Source of the DNA: Bacteroidales bacterium
Lineage (GTDB): Bacteria; Bacteroidota; Bacteroidia; Bacteroidales; UBA12170
Direction: 5' to 3'
Length of the DNA: 45,413 bases
NCBI GenBank assembly: GCA_021157585.1
Contig: JAGGWH010000105.1
Coordinates: forward strand, 1-45,413
Shown here piece by piece: positions 35,386 to 44,039 of the stretch (position 1 is the first letter of the stretch; each line of letters opens with the position of its first letter). Position numbers and translations under genes: made by a program. Below the pieces are notes generated by a model. It ran no database searches and was not told where the DNA came from. It was given only the letters and a program-made list of their open reading frames with translations.

Positions 35386-35431
35386 CTATTATTATTTTTT
35401 ACCTAAAAAGGCGTTATTAAAAAAATTAAAT

Positions 35432-35455
35432 AAAAGTCTGAAAAATACGACTTTT
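35432..35455 (-). promoter_or_regulatory. Hairpin in the purA leader
   Basis: Arms AAAAGTC (35432-35438) and GACTTTT (35449-35455) lie between the candidate purA -7 box (35466-35473) and the start codon. In the minus direction the next bases are T-rich (TTTAATTTTTTTAAT), so an attenuator is possible though the stem is weak. Confidence 0.3.
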
Positions 35456-35560
35456 AAAAGCGAAACAAATATAAGGATAATATGTGGTACGAATTCAGCT
35501 TATTTTTTAGAAAAACAAACTCTCCGGCAAGGAGCAAATGGAATACTAATATGAAATCTT

Positions 35561-35585
35561 TTGATTTTTATTTTGTAAAAATCAA
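35561..35585 (-). terminator. Hairpin downstream of the Fur-family gene
   Basis: A perfect 10-bp AT-rich stem (TTGATTTTTA at 35561-35570 with TAAAAATCAA at 35576-35585) begins ten bases after the stop codon of the regulator gene. No T-run follows the stem in the minus direction, so termination is only possible, not clear. Confidence 0.3.
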
Positions 35586-35594
35586 GCTTGTTAA

Positions 35595-36083
35595 TTAAGG
35601 ATGCTTAACTGTTGCAACTCTTGCAGCTGCGGCTTTTTTTGTATTACAGCTTCCGTAAAAAGTAAGGGAATGACTGCTGATGGTAACACCTAAAAGTTTT
35701 TCAACCGAGTCTTTAATTTCCTGTAGGCGTGGATCGCAAAATTCTAAAACAGAACCATCATCAAGACAAATAAAATGGTCATGTTGGCTAAATTTAAATG
35801 ATTTCTCAAACTGTGCGCAATTATTTCCAAATTGATGTTTGGTAACTAAATTACACTCCAAAAGCAATTCCATGGTATTATATAGGGTAGCTCTACTCAC
35901 TCTATACTTATTGTTTTTCATGGTTACATAAAGAGCCTCAATATCGAAATGACCATCAGTATTGTAAATTTCTTTTAAAATAGTATAACGCTCAGGTGTT
36001 TTTCGCTGTCCGTTTTTTTGTAAAAATTCTGTAAAAACTTTCTTAACAGCTTCGTAAGTTTCTTTTGTATTCGTGCTCTTCAT
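35595..36083 (-). CDS. Fur family transcriptional regulator with degenerate CxxC motifs
   Basis: A 162-residue Fur-fold regulator. The winged-helix DNA-binding half includes [16 protein letters not shown], then GHFDIEALY (His45) and the recognition segment [17 protein letters not shown]. The metal/dimer half has [15 protein letters not shown] (His101, His103) and [11 protein letters not shown]. Structural-zinc Fur proteins carry two CxxC pairs; here they read C106-L-D-D and C146-N-T-K, so the second cysteine of each is missing, while an extra Cys116 appears. Regulatory metal ligands look retained. Its target metal or signal is therefore unclear (Fur, PerR or Zur type). A possible box lies upstream at 36113-36131. 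Confidence 0.87.
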   Translation of the reverse strand: MKSTNTKETYEAVKKVFTEFLQKNGQRKTPERYTILKEIYNTDGHFDIEALYVTMKNNKYRVSRATLYNTMELLLECNLVTKHQFGNNCAQFEKSFKFSQHDHFICLDDGSVLEFCDPRLQEIKDSVEKLLGVTISSHSLTFYGSCNTKKAAAARVATVKHP

Positions 36084-36112
36084 TCGCTTTTTATTGTTGA
36101 ATTAACGCCCCT

Positions 36113-36131
36113 TTGATAAGAATCATTATAA
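36113..36131. promoter_or_regulatory. Possible Fur/PerR-like box upstream of the regulator gene
   Basis: TTGATAAGAATCATTATAA is a partial dyad resembling the GATAAT/ATTATC half-sites of Fur and the PerR box, 30 bases before the regulator's start codon. Autoregulation is an inference. Confidence 0.35.
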
Positions 36132-36345
36132 CGCTACACATTCATCTTATTCAAATTAACAAATACTTTTGCGATTACTAGAATTTAATCGTGGGCATAA
36201 AGATATGAATTTTTTTTTATTTGGATTAATTACAAATAACTAATTTCTGATCAACAAATAATGCGATATAAATCAACTATTTTGCTCACAAAAGTGACAT
36301 TAAAAAATAAATACAGTTAGTTCCAATTGCGCTTGTAGTTTTTTT

Positions 36346-36353
36346 TAATTTTG
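36346..36353 (+). promoter_or_regulatory. -7 box abutting the next gene
   Basis: TAATTTTG ends four bases before the ATG at 36358; a TTG lies 16 bases upstream at 36327-36329. If used, the message is leaderless or starts translation at the internal Met19 (36412). Confidence 0.4.
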
Positions 36354-36357
36354 AACT

Positions 36358-37491
36358 ATGAATCTTTATAAGCTTCCTCGTTCTACTAAATTATTCTCCC
36401 GTAAAAAACATATGCAAAAACATAAATTGCCAAAAAGGAAACAAATAACTATTCGCGACATAATAAATAATTACCGTTTATATCGTGCCGATTTACGCAA
36501 ATACAAAGCACAAAAGAAATATCAAAAAGCGATACAAAAAAAACAATTACAAGAAGAAAGAAAAAACAAAACCGACAATCCATTTTATCAACTACTTTTT
36601 TCAAAAGAACACAGTAGAAAGATAGTAATGGACGCGGAAGGAAATATTTTATATCGCCCTAACAATCTAAATTCTTTCTTACATATATTAAATTCCACTC
36701 TCAGTTTTTTAGTCGCATATATTTTAATTTATATGCTTTATCAGTTTGCGGTGATGTTTACGGCATCATTTCAAGAAATTTACGGTACACTTTATTACTA
36801 TAAGCTGGATTTTAATGCCCACTCCAGTAATTGGACTAGATTAAATATTATTGCTGTTACCTTGTCCGGTCCTTTAATTTCTTTAATTGTTGGCTTATAC
36901 TCCTACAACTATCTGTTTTTCAAAGCTCGTAATTATTATTCACTACGTTTATTTTTTTATTGGACAGGATTACTGGGAATAGCTTATTTCTTTGCCGCTT
37001 TCATTTCGGGAGTAATTACAAATAAAGGCTTTGGCTTTGTGCCCTTATGGTTGTTTTGGAACGATTTTACAAAATTCTTTTTCGCGCTTATTTCTTTAGT
37101 AAGTTTAATACTTATTGGTTACTATTCTGCAAGCAGGCTGCAAGCCACTTCAAACAATAGTTTTAGAATACAAAAAGAAAATCGAGCTTTATTTTTTCTA
37201 CATCAAACACTACTCCCCTATATTTTAGGTTCTTCAATAATATTTTTAATAAAAATACCAAATAATCAGGCGTATGAAACTTTAGTTTTAGTTTTTGGGA
37301 TTTTATTAAGCGGCTCTGTATTATTTAACTTAAAAGCCCCCGATTATCCATTTTTTAAAACAAATAAAAGAGCACTCTTAAACTTTCCTTTATTATTGTT
37401 TGCCTTTGTAATACTTTATAGTTGGCGTACTTTTTTAGCAGATGGTCTTTACGTTGTCATTAAGTTCTTAATTGAAATTACTCCCTTATAA
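36358..37491 (+). CDS. Polytopic membrane protein, unknown function
   Basis: A 377-residue protein. A very basic soluble N-terminus of about 110 residues (rich in Lys, Arg and Gln, for example YKAQKKYQKAIQKKQLQEER, likely helical) precedes about seven membrane segments from residue 116 on. The stretch NWTRLNIIAVTLSGPLISLI resembles membrane-embedded protease folds of the M50 kind, but I see no HExxH zinc motif, so protease activity is not supported. The start may be the ATG at 36412, because a -7 box ends four bases before 36358. The ArsC-like gene follows after 11 bases and is probably co-transcribed. Confidence 0.6.
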   Translation: MNLYKLPRSTKLFSRKKHMQKHKLPKRKQITIRDIINNYRLYRADLRKYKAQKKYQKAIQKKQLQEERKNKTDNPFYQLLFSKEHSRKIVMDAEGNILYRPNNLNSFLHILNSTLSFLVAYILIYMLYQFAVMFTASFQEIYGTLYYYKLDFNAHSSNWTRLNIIAVTLSGPLISLIVGLYSYNYLFFKARNYYSLRLFFYWTGLLGIAYFFAAFISGVITNKGFGFVPLWLFWNDFTKFFFALISLVSLILIGYYSASRLQATSNNSFRIQKENRALFFLHQTLLPYILGSSIIFLIKIPNNQAYETLVLVFGILLSGSVLFNLKAPDYPFFKTNKRALLNFPLLLFAFVILYSWRTFLADGLYVVIKFLIEITPL

Positions 37492-37502
37492 ATTATCAAA
37501 AT

Positions 37503-37862
37503 ATGAAAAAAGTATATACGCTTTCCACCTGCGATACCAGCAAAAAAATACTAAAGCTATGCAATATCACTAATCTGTATTTTGAAATCAAAGATATCAA
37601 GACCTCTTCTATTACTCAAACAGAACTCGAAGAAATGCGTTCTTTTGCCGGATCTTACGAAGCACTATTTAGTCGCCGTTCTCGAAAATACAAGAGTATG
37701 GGTTTAAAAGATGTAGTACTAAAAGAAGACGATTATAAACGGCTTATTTTACAAGAATACACATTCTTAAAACGACCTGTAATTATTGATAATGATAAAA
37801 TTTTTATCGGTAACAGCAAAGCGAATATAGAGAGATTATTAAAACATATGACTGATAATTAG
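37503..37862 (+). CDS. ArsC/Spx-family thioredoxin-fold protein
   Basis: A 119-residue protein of the ArsC-like family. Cys10 in YTLSTCDTSKKILKLC sits at the active-site position of arsenate reductases, followed by IKDIKTSSITQTELEEMRSF and FSRRSRKYKSMGLKD, then the proline segment FLKRPVIIDNDKIFIG. The motif is CDTS, not the CxxC of Spx. The classical ArsC arginine triad is not clearly preserved, so arsenate reduction is doubtful. It follows the membrane protein gene closely. Its stop overlaps the stop of the convergent DUF3109 gene by four bases. Confidence 0.75.
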   Translation: MKKVYTLSTCDTSKKILKLCNITNLYFEIKDIKTSSITQTELEEMRSFAGSYEALFSRRSRKYKSMGLKDVVLKEDDYKRLILQEYTFLKRPVIIDNDKIFIGNSKANIERLLKHMTDN

Positions 37863-38443
37863 CGGTTTAACACCTCATCATATCTACCTGAATTTACTTC
37901 TTCTTCTAATGTTTTATACCAGTCTTTTCCGTATTTGCGGATAAGTGGCTCTTTTAAAAATTCGTAAACAGCTATTTTTTCCTTTTTTCCTTTTATACGA
38001 GCTAAATCGCAAATATCCCAATGGTGATAATTTACCGCTTCAAAATCTTTATATTCAGTAATTCTGATAGGATATAAAGAGCAGGAAATAGGTTTTATAT
38101 TTGGTATTGCTTTATCTCGATAAGCTTTTTCTATAGCACAAAGCGCAATATTATTCTCAAAATAAACAAAAGCACATTCCCTATCATTTACCAAAGGCGT
38201 TACTAATTCTCCATCTTCATCATAATCGTAAACGCCATTTTTCTTTATTACTTCCCTCCCCTTATCTGTCATATAAGGTAGGATTCTATCTATATAATCT
38301 TCGAGCTGACTAATCTCATCAACATCTAATGGAGCTCCTGCATCTCCTTCAACACAGCAGTCACCATGACATTTTGATAAATCACAGCTAAATTGCTTTT
38401 TAATTACTTCTTCTGAAATGATTGTATTCCCTATTGAAATCAT
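37859..38443 (-). CDS. DUF3109 family cysteine-rich protein
   Basis: A 194-residue soluble protein. Its cysteines cluster as in DUF3109/YkgJ-like putative metal- or cluster-binding proteins: FSCDLSKCHGDCCVEGDAGA (Cys20, 25, 29, 30), then ECAFVYFENNIALCAIEKAY, KPISCSLYP and WDICDLA. The pattern suggests zinc or iron-sulfur binding; function unknown. A -7 box (TACTTTTG on the minus strand, plus 38448-38455) ends four bases before the ATG, so the message could be leaderless. Confidence 0.82.
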   Translation of the reverse strand: MISIGNTIISEEVIKKQFSCDLSKCHGDCCVEGDAGAPLDVDEISQLEDYIDRILPYMTDKGREVIKKNGVYDYDEDGELVTPLVNDRECAFVYFENNIALCAIEKAYRDKAIPNIKPISCSLYPIRITEYKDFEAVNYHHWDICDLARIKGKKEKIAVYEFLKEPLIRKYGKDWYKTLEEEVNSGRYDEVLNR

Positions 38444-38447
38444 GCGG

Positions 38448-38455
38448 CAAAAGTA
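38448..38455 (-). promoter_or_regulatory. -7 box abutting the DUF3109 start
   Basis: Minus-strand TACTTTTG lies four bases upstream of the start codon, the third such arrangement in the window. Confidence 0.35.
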
Positions 38456-38568
38456 GTTTTTTTTGAGAAGAGAAAATTATAATAATAGGAATTGATTTTT
38501 AAAGATTAACAGTTATTTCTTTTTAGACTACAACAAAACACAAAGAATAGAATACATCAATTAATTTG

Positions 38569-38576
38569 TACATTTG
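38569..38576 (+). promoter_or_regulatory. Candidate -7 box for the nucleotidyltransferase gene
   Basis: TACATTTG, 17 bases before the ATG. No TTG at the expected distance. Confidence 0.45.
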
Positions 38577-38593
38577 CGCAAAATAGCAAAAAA

Positions 38594-39505
38594 ATGAACA
38601 AAAAACCCACTCTACTTATTTTGGCCGCCGGTATTGGTAGTCGTTATGGCGGATTAAAACAACTCGACAAAGTCGGGCCAAATGAAGAAACCATTATAGA
38701 TTATTCTATTTATGATGCTATTCAAGCTGGTTTTGGAAAAGTTGTTTTTGTTATTCGCGAAAATATTGAAGCCGATTTCCGTGCCTTTTTCGACGAAAAA
38801 CTTAAAGGGAGAATAGAAGTGGAATATGTTTTTCAAGAAATCCATAAAATACCTGCTGGTTTGAGTTTTAACATAGAAAGAGTAAAACCTTGGGGTACGG
38901 GACACGCTGTTTTAATGGCAAAAGATGCAATTAAAGAAAATTTTGCCGTTATCAATGCCGATGATTTCTACGGCAGAGAAGCCTACCAAACCTTAGCAGA
39001 TTATTTTAAAACAGAAGACAGAAGCGATACCGATTATTGTATGGTTGGTTATGAGTTAAAAAATACTCTTTCTGAAAACGGATATGTGTCTCGTGGGCAA
39101 TGCAAATCTGACAAAAATAATTTTCTGCTTGACGTAATAGAACGAACTCATATTGAACGTAAAGATGATACTATTGTTTTTCAAGACGAGAATGGAAATC
39201 ACATTAAACTTAAAGAAGATACTTTAGTTTCAATGAATTTTTGGGGATTTACTCCTTCGTATTTTGAATTCTTAAATGAGAAATTTAGTCGTTTTATTCC
39301 CGAAAATGCAAATAATTTAAAAGCCGAATTTTATATCCCATCCGTAGTAAACGATCTTATTGAAGAGAAGCGTGCACGCGTTAAAGTTTTACATTCAAAA
39401 GCTAGTTGGTTTGGTGTAACTTATAAAGAGGACAAGGATAGTGTTATGAAAAATATCCAACAGCTAATCAGTTCTGGAAAATACCCTGTAAAACTTTGGT
39501 ATTAA
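38594..39505 (+). CDS. Sugar-phosphate nucleotidyltransferase-like protein
   Basis: A 303-residue NTP-transferase. The nucleotide-binding signature LILAAGIGSRYGGLKQLDKV (8-27), the PWGTGHAVLMAKDAI segment and INADDFYGREAY (metal-binding Asp pair) are clear. Such enzymes couple a sugar phosphate to an NTP. I cannot name the sugar. In related genomes a phosphotransferase gene often accompanies this family; none is present here. A promoter lies just upstream and a weak terminator downstream. Confidence 0.82.
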   Translation: MNKKPTLLILAAGIGSRYGGLKQLDKVGPNEETIIDYSIYDAIQAGFGKVVFVIRENIEADFRAFFDEKLKGRIEVEYVFQEIHKIPAGLSFNIERVKPWGTGHAVLMAKDAIKENFAVINADDFYGREAYQTLADYFKTEDRSDTDYCMVGYELKNTLSENGYVSRGQCKSDKNNFLLDVIERTHIERKDDTIVFQDENGNHIKLKEDTLVSMNFWGFTPSYFEFLNEKFSRFIPENANNLKAEFYIPSVVNDLIEEKRARVKVLHSKASWFGVTYKEDKDSVMKNIQQLISSGKYPVKLWY

Positions 39506-39552
39506 AAGCTTTTAGGCTTTTCTTTCCTTATCATTGTATAATATTTCTCACC

Positions 39553-39582
39553 TTAAAAACTACTGAGAAAAGCAGTTTTTAA
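39553..39582 (+). terminator. Possible terminator after the nucleotidyltransferase gene
   Basis: A perfect 9-bp AT-rich stem (TTAAAAACT at 39553-39561 with AGTTTTTAA at 39574-39582), 48 bases after the stop codon. Confidence 0.4.
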
Positions 39583-39629
39583 CTCTTATATTTTTCATTT
39601 TCTATAATCGATTATTCGCTTATTTATTG

Positions 39630-39637
39630 TAAGTTTG
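39630..39637 (+). promoter_or_regulatory. Candidate -7 box for the EF-G paralogue
   Basis: TAAGTTTG, 49 bases upstream of the start codon. The -33 element is not evident. Confidence 0.35.
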
Positions 39638-39686
39638 TCAGCCTTGTTGAAAAGACAATTTTTAATCTACTCAAATACAATAAAAT

Positions 39687-41822
39687 ATGAAAGTTTATCA
39701 AACAAATGAAATCAAAAATATTGCTCTCATTGGAGGGGCCAAAAGCGGTAAGACCTCTTTAGCCGAAGCAATGCTTTTTGAAGGTAAAGTGATAAACAGA
39801 AAAGGTAATGTTGATGATAAAAATACTGTTTCTGATTATCGTGAAATCGAATTAGCAAAACAAAATTCTGTTCACACTACTTTAATGTATACCGAATATG
39901 ATGGTACTAAAATAAATATTTTAGACACTCCCGGTTTTAATGATTATGTAGGTGAACAAATTTCTGCTTTATCAGTGGTTGAAACCGCGGTTTTAGTTAA
40001 TAATGCAACTGTAGGCGTTGATGCTACAACAGAAAACGCATGGCGTCAAGCAGAAAAAACAAATACTCCTGTTTTATTTGTCGTCAATCAACTCGACCAA
40101 GAAAAGGCCAATTTCGATCAGGTAGTTACTCAATTAAAAGACTATTTTGGCGATAAAGTATCTATTGCTCAATATCCTGTAAATACCGGAGAAGGTTTTA
40201 GCAGTATCATCGACTTAATGCTGATGAAAATGCTTAAATTCTCAAAAGATGGTGGCGCACCGGAAATTTTAGATATCCCAGCCGATGAATTGGAAAAAGC
40301 CGAAGAGTTACACCTGTCATTAATAGAAAATGCTGCTGAAGGTTCGGAAGAATTAATGGAAAAATATTTTGAGTCCGACACTCTAAGTATTGAAGAAATG
40401 CGCGAAGGAATTCGTTTAGGTATGCGTACACGCGCTATCTTCCCTCTCTTTGCTATTTCTGCAAAAGAAAATACTGGTGTTACTCGTTTATTGGAATTTA
40501 TTAAATTTAGTTGTCCCACACCAAATGGTGTTGCCGGCGAACGCAAATCATCCAGCGGAAAAATATTTAATGCAAATCCCGACGATCCTACCAATTTATT
40601 TGTATTTAAAACATCTATAGAGCCTCACTTAGGCGAAGTTTCCTACTTTAAAGTATATGGTGGAGCTGTTGAAGAGGGCATGGATTTAATAAATACGCGT
40701 TCGGAAAATAAAGAACGTTTATCGCAATTATTTATTATTGTCGGTAAAAACAGAGAAAAAGTATCTAAGGTTTGTTCCGGAGATATTGCTGCTACAATTA
40801 AATTAAAAGATACTCGTACTAACGATACTTTGGCTAATCCAAAAGCTTCAGAAGAGGCATTATCGCCTATCGATTTTCCTGAACCAACCATTCAAATGGC
40901 TGTTAAAGCAATAAGCTCTTCCGATGACGAAAAAATGGGTAGTATTCTTAACGAAATGCATAAAACAGATCCTACTTTGCATGCCGGATTATCAAGGGAA
41001 TTACGCCAAATGATTATCCAAGCGCAAGGAGAATTGCATTTAAATACCGTAAAATGGTATTTCGATAATATCCATAATATCGATATTGAATTCTTTGCTC
41101 CAAAAATTCCTTATCGCGAAACAATTACTAAATCTGCTCGTGCCGATTACCGACATAAAAAACAATCAGGAGGTTCAGGTCAGTTTGGTGAAGTACATAT
41201 GCACATTCAGCCTTATGTAGAGGGAATGTCTGATCCAACAGATTTTCCTATTAGGAATAAAGAAGAGCATGATCTTCCTTGGGGTGGTAAATTATTATTC
41301 CATAACTGTGTTGTCGGGGGGTCTATTGATGCTAGATTTATGCCTGCTATCTTAAAAGGAATTATGGAACGTATGGAACGTGGTCCTTTAACAGGCTCTT
41401 ACGCTCGTGATATAGCTGTTTACATTTATGATGGTAAAATGCATCCTGTTGATTCAAACGAAATCTCTTTTAAACTGGCCGGGCGTTTTGCTTTTATTAC
41501 AGCATTTAAAAATGCTAAACCTAAGATTATGGAACCTGTTTATGATGTTGCAACACGTCTCCCTGAAGAAATGATGGGTGCTGCAATGACTGATTTACAA
41601 AGTCGTCGTGCCATTATTATGGGAATGGAAGCCGATGGTAAATATCAGGTAATACGTGCTAAAGTACCTTTGGCCGAAATGCATAAATATGGTACAACTT
41701 TAAGCTCTATTTCTTCGGGTAGAGGTACTTATTCGATGAAATTCGATGCTTATAACCAAGTGCCTTCCGATGTTCAAGACAAGCTGCTTAAAGCTTACGA
41801 AGAAGAGCAAGAAGAAGAATAA
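39687..41822 (+). CDS. Elongation factor G-like GTPase (EF-G2 type paralogue)
   Basis: A 711-residue translational GTPase with all EF-G domains. The GTPase domain has G1 GGAKSGKT (16-23), G3 DTPGF and a G4 reading NQLD instead of NKxD. Domain II begins near residue 300 (DPTNLFVFKTSIEPHLGEVS), domain IV carries SGGSGQFGEVHMHIQPYVEG, and domain V ends the protein. Switch I differs from canonical EF-G (no RGITI). This pattern matches the second EF-G type in many bacteria, whose role is unclear (ribosome recycling or non-canonical). Neighbouring ribosomal genes are absent, supporting the paralogue reading. Confidence 0.87.
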   Translation: MKVYQTNEIKNIALIGGAKSGKTSLAEAMLFEGKVINRKGNVDDKNTVSDYREIELAKQNSVHTTLMYTEYDGTKINILDTPGFNDYVGEQISALSVVETAVLVNNATVGVDATTENAWRQAEKTNTPVLFVVNQLDQEKANFDQVVTQLKDYFGDKVSIAQYPVNTGEGFSSIIDLMLMKMLKFSKDGGAPEILDIPADELEKAEELHLSLIENAAEGSEELMEKYFESDTLSIEEMREGIRLGMRTRAIFPLFAISAKENTGVTRLLEFIKFSCPTPNGVAGERKSSSGKIFNANPDDPTNLFVFKTSIEPHLGEVSYFKVYGGAVEEGMDLINTRSENKERLSQLFIIVGKNREKVSKVCSGDIAATIKLKDTRTNDTLANPKASEEALSPIDFPEPTIQMAVKAISSSDDEKMGSILNEMHKTDPTLHAGLSRELRQMIIQAQGELHLNTVKWYFDNIHNIDIEFFAPKIPYRETITKSARADYRHKKQSGGSGQFGEVHMHIQPYVEGMSDPTDFPIRNKEEHDLPWGGKLLFHNCVVGGSIDARFMPAILKGIMERMERGPLTGSYARDIAVYIYDGKMHPVDSNEISFKLAGRFAFITAFKNAKPKIMEPVYDVATRLPEEMMGAAMTDLQSRRAIIMGMEADGKYQVIRAKVPLAEMHKYGTTLSSISSGRGTYSMKFDAYNQVPSDVQDKLLKAYEEEQEEE

Positions 41823-41844
41823 ACACTTTTTCTTTTCAATAATA

Positions 41845-41878
41845 AAACCCCGATTGTACTTTTCAGTTGGGGTTTTTG
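41845..41878 (+). terminator. Terminator of the EF-G paralogue gene
   Basis: AAAACCCC and GGGGTTTTT arms (41845-41852 and 41870-41878) close a hairpin with further partial pairing inside, followed by T. Confidence 0.7.
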
Positions 41879-41955
41879 TATAATTTATTGACTTGTTAGG
41901 GCTATTTTATGCACTTTTGTACAACCAAATTTTTAACACAAAAAATTAAAATAAT

Positions 41956-43263
41956 ATGATAAATATTAGACTCTCTGTTGATGCCGCAAAATCATTTGTT
42001 TCTTCAGCACAGATTAATGCTTTTCAAGGCAAGGTAAGTGATGCTCAGAAGGCACTTATTGAAAAAACAGCTGCAGGAAATGAATTCCTAGGCTGGGTGG
42101 ATTTGCCCTCTTCTATTGAAGATTCTTTCCTAGATGATATTATAGCTCAAGCTAAAACAATTGCTCAAAAAGCCGAAGTGTATGTTATAATCGGGATTGG
42201 AGGATCTTATTTGGGTGCTCGTGCCGTTATAGAAGCGCTACAACATCATTTTAGCTTGATGATGCCCGGAAAATATCCGCAAATAATTTATGCTGGTCAG
42301 AATATTAGTGAAGACTATCTATCTGATTTAATGGAGATACTTGATAAAAAAGATTATGCAGTAAGTGTTATTTCAAAATCAGGAACAACAACTGAGCCGG
42401 CACTTGCTTTTCGTCTGATCAAAAATCATTTGGAAAAAAAATATGGGAAAGCCGAAGCGGCAAATCGTATAATTGCCATTACAGATAAAAAACGAGGTGC
42501 TCTTAAAATATTAGCCGATAAAGAGGGCTATAAAACCTATGTCGTTCCGGATAATGTTGGAGGAAGATATTCCGTTTTAACGCCGGTTGGACTTTTACCT
42601 ATTGCGGTAGCAGGCTACGATATTAAAAAGCTCGTTGCTGGAGCCAGAGAAATGGAGGCTTTTCTGAAATCCAATACGGAAATAGAAACTAATTCCGCAA
42701 TGCTTTATGCCGCTACTCGTAATGCATTATATAAAGAGGGGAAAACCATCGAAATAATGGTGAATTACGAACCCCGTTTATATTTTTTAAGTGAATGGTG
42801 GAAACAGCTTTATGGTGAAAGCGAAGGCAAAGAAGGAAAAGGGATTTTTCCCGCAGCAGTGAGCAATACAACAGATCTTCACTCTATGGGACAATATATT
42901 CAAGATGGTAAACGTAGCTTATTTGAAACCGTTTTGTCAATCGAAAATAGTCGTAAAACATTAGCCATTCCTAACGATAAAGAAAACCTTGACGGTTTGA
43001 ATTATCTCTGTAATAAAAGCATAACAGAAGTAAACCAAGGTGCAGAAGAAGCAACACGACAAGCTCATACAGATGGCGATGTGCCAAATCTTCGGATTTC
43101 GATTCCGGAAATCAATGAAGAAAACCTTGGACAGCTACTTTACTTTTATGAATTTGCTTGTGGTTTAAGTGGATATACTCTTGGCATTAATCCATTCGAT
43201 CAACCTGGAGTTGAAGCTTATAAAAGAAATATGTTTACTATTTTAGGAAAGTCGGGTTATTAG
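41956..43263 (+). CDS. pgi: Glucose-6-phosphate isomerase
   Basis: A 435-residue short bacterial-type PGI interconverting glucose-6-phosphate and fructose-6-phosphate. Motifs: VYVIIGIGGSYLGARAVIEA, the sugar-phosphate loop SKSGTTTEPALAFRL, VGGRYSVLTPVGLLPIA and QLYGESEGKEGKGIFPA with the catalytic Glu. The length and the C-terminal PFDQPGVEAYKRNMF segment fit. It is monocistronic, bounded by the EF-G terminator and a very strong terminator of its own. Confidence 0.95.
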   Translation: MINIRLSVDAAKSFVSSAQINAFQGKVSDAQKALIEKTAAGNEFLGWVDLPSSIEDSFLDDIIAQAKTIAQKAEVYVIIGIGGSYLGARAVIEALQHHFSLMMPGKYPQIIYAGQNISEDYLSDLMEILDKKDYAVSVISKSGTTTEPALAFRLIKNHLEKKYGKAEAANRIIAITDKKRGALKILADKEGYKTYVVPDNVGGRYSVLTPVGLLPIAVAGYDIKKLVAGAREMEAFLKSNTEIETNSAMLYAATRNALYKEGKTIEIMVNYEPRLYFLSEWWKQLYGESEGKEGKGIFPAAVSNTTDLHSMGQYIQDGKRSLFETVLSIENSRKTLAIPNDKENLDGLNYLCNKSITEVNQGAEEATRQAHTDGDVPNLRISIPEINEENLGQLLYFYEFACGLSGYTLGINPFDQPGVEAYKRNMFTILGKSGY

Positions 43264-43310
43264 ATTACGGATACCCTTATTTTTGTAATTTACTTATATT
43301 AAGTAATTTG

Positions 43311-43356
43311 AATGTGATTTTAAGCCTGTATAAAGGCTTAAAATCACATTTTTTTT
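43311..43356 (+). terminator. Strong terminator of pgi
   Basis: A perfect 17-bp stem (AATGTGATTTTAAGCCT at 43311-43327 with AGGCTTAAAATCACATT at 43334-43350), six-base loop, then a T-run. Confidence 0.85.
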
Positions 43357-43426
43357 GGATAGAGTTTTCCAAGTTATGCTGTTAGTAAGTATCGCTATAC
43401 CGAATTCTCAAAATTTGATTTTTAGC

Positions 43427-43434
43427 TAAGTTTG
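43427..43434 (+). promoter_or_regulatory. Candidate -7 box for the T9SS mini-protein gene
   Basis: TAAGTTTG, about 55 bases before the start codon. The nearest TTG is only nine bases upstream, so the -33 half is missing. Confidence 0.35.
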
Positions 43435-43489
43435 TTTCTGTTGAGGTAAAATTTGGCAAAATGCTAAATTTCAAACTAAAATTATACAA

Positions 43490-43957
43490 ATGAAACGACT
43501 AGTATTGCTATCAATTTTAAATCTCTTTTTATTATCGAATAATAATGCACAAGAAGTTATAACAACAGCCGGAGATTATTATTTAGCTCCCTCAGGCTCT
43601 TTAAGCTGGACATTTGGTGAAACGATAACAGAGACTTTTTCGACTGGAATAAACGCCTTGACCCAAGGGTTTAATCAATCACAGTTATCGGCAACAGCTA
43701 CTTACCAACTCCCCACTTTAGATTTTAATATTAAAGCATATCCAAATCCAACATCCAATTTTATAATATTAGAAACGGATAAAATTCGCAAACTGGAATA
43801 TCAAGTTTTCAATCAACAAGGCAAACTTATAATCCAATCTGAACTGTCTGATTTTCAAACAAAAATAGATTTTCAAGAGCTTATTCCCGCCATATATATC
43901 ATTAAAATATTTGAAAATAATATTCCTCTTAAACAATTTAAAATTGTTAAACAATAA
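43490..43957 (+). CDS. Small secreted protein with T9SS type A sorting domain
   Basis: A 155-residue protein. The signal peptide MKRLVLLSILNLFLLSNNNA precedes a short region with AGDYYLAPSGSLSWTFGETI and ALTQGFNQSQ, a motif common in small Bacteroidota surface proteins. Residues about 80-155 form a sorting domain: FNIKAYPNPTSNFIILETD, then LEYQVFNQQGKLI and IPAIYIIKIF. The sorting tail would direct export through the type IX system and attachment to the surface. Only some 60 residues lie between signal and tail, so the cargo is minimal. A repetitive surface protein gene follows 82 bases later. Confidence 0.82.
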   Translation: MKRLVLLSILNLFLLSNNNAQEVITTAGDYYLAPSGSLSWTFGETITETFSTGINALTQGFNQSQLSATATYQLPTLDFNIKAYPNPTSNFIILETDKIRKLEYQVFNQQGKLIIQSELSDFQTKIDFQELIPAIYIIKIFENNIPLKQFKIVKQ

Positions 43958-44039
43958 ACTTACAAAACTGAAAATATTCACTAAGCGAGACACCAAAATC
44001 AGCTGCGACTTTAACTTATCGAATTAAATAACAATACAT

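Noticed and set aside
40169-40594. Minus-strand 141-codon frame inside the EF-G paralogue
   Set aside because: It is a shadow of a strongly conserved gene; serine-rich translation shows no family pattern.
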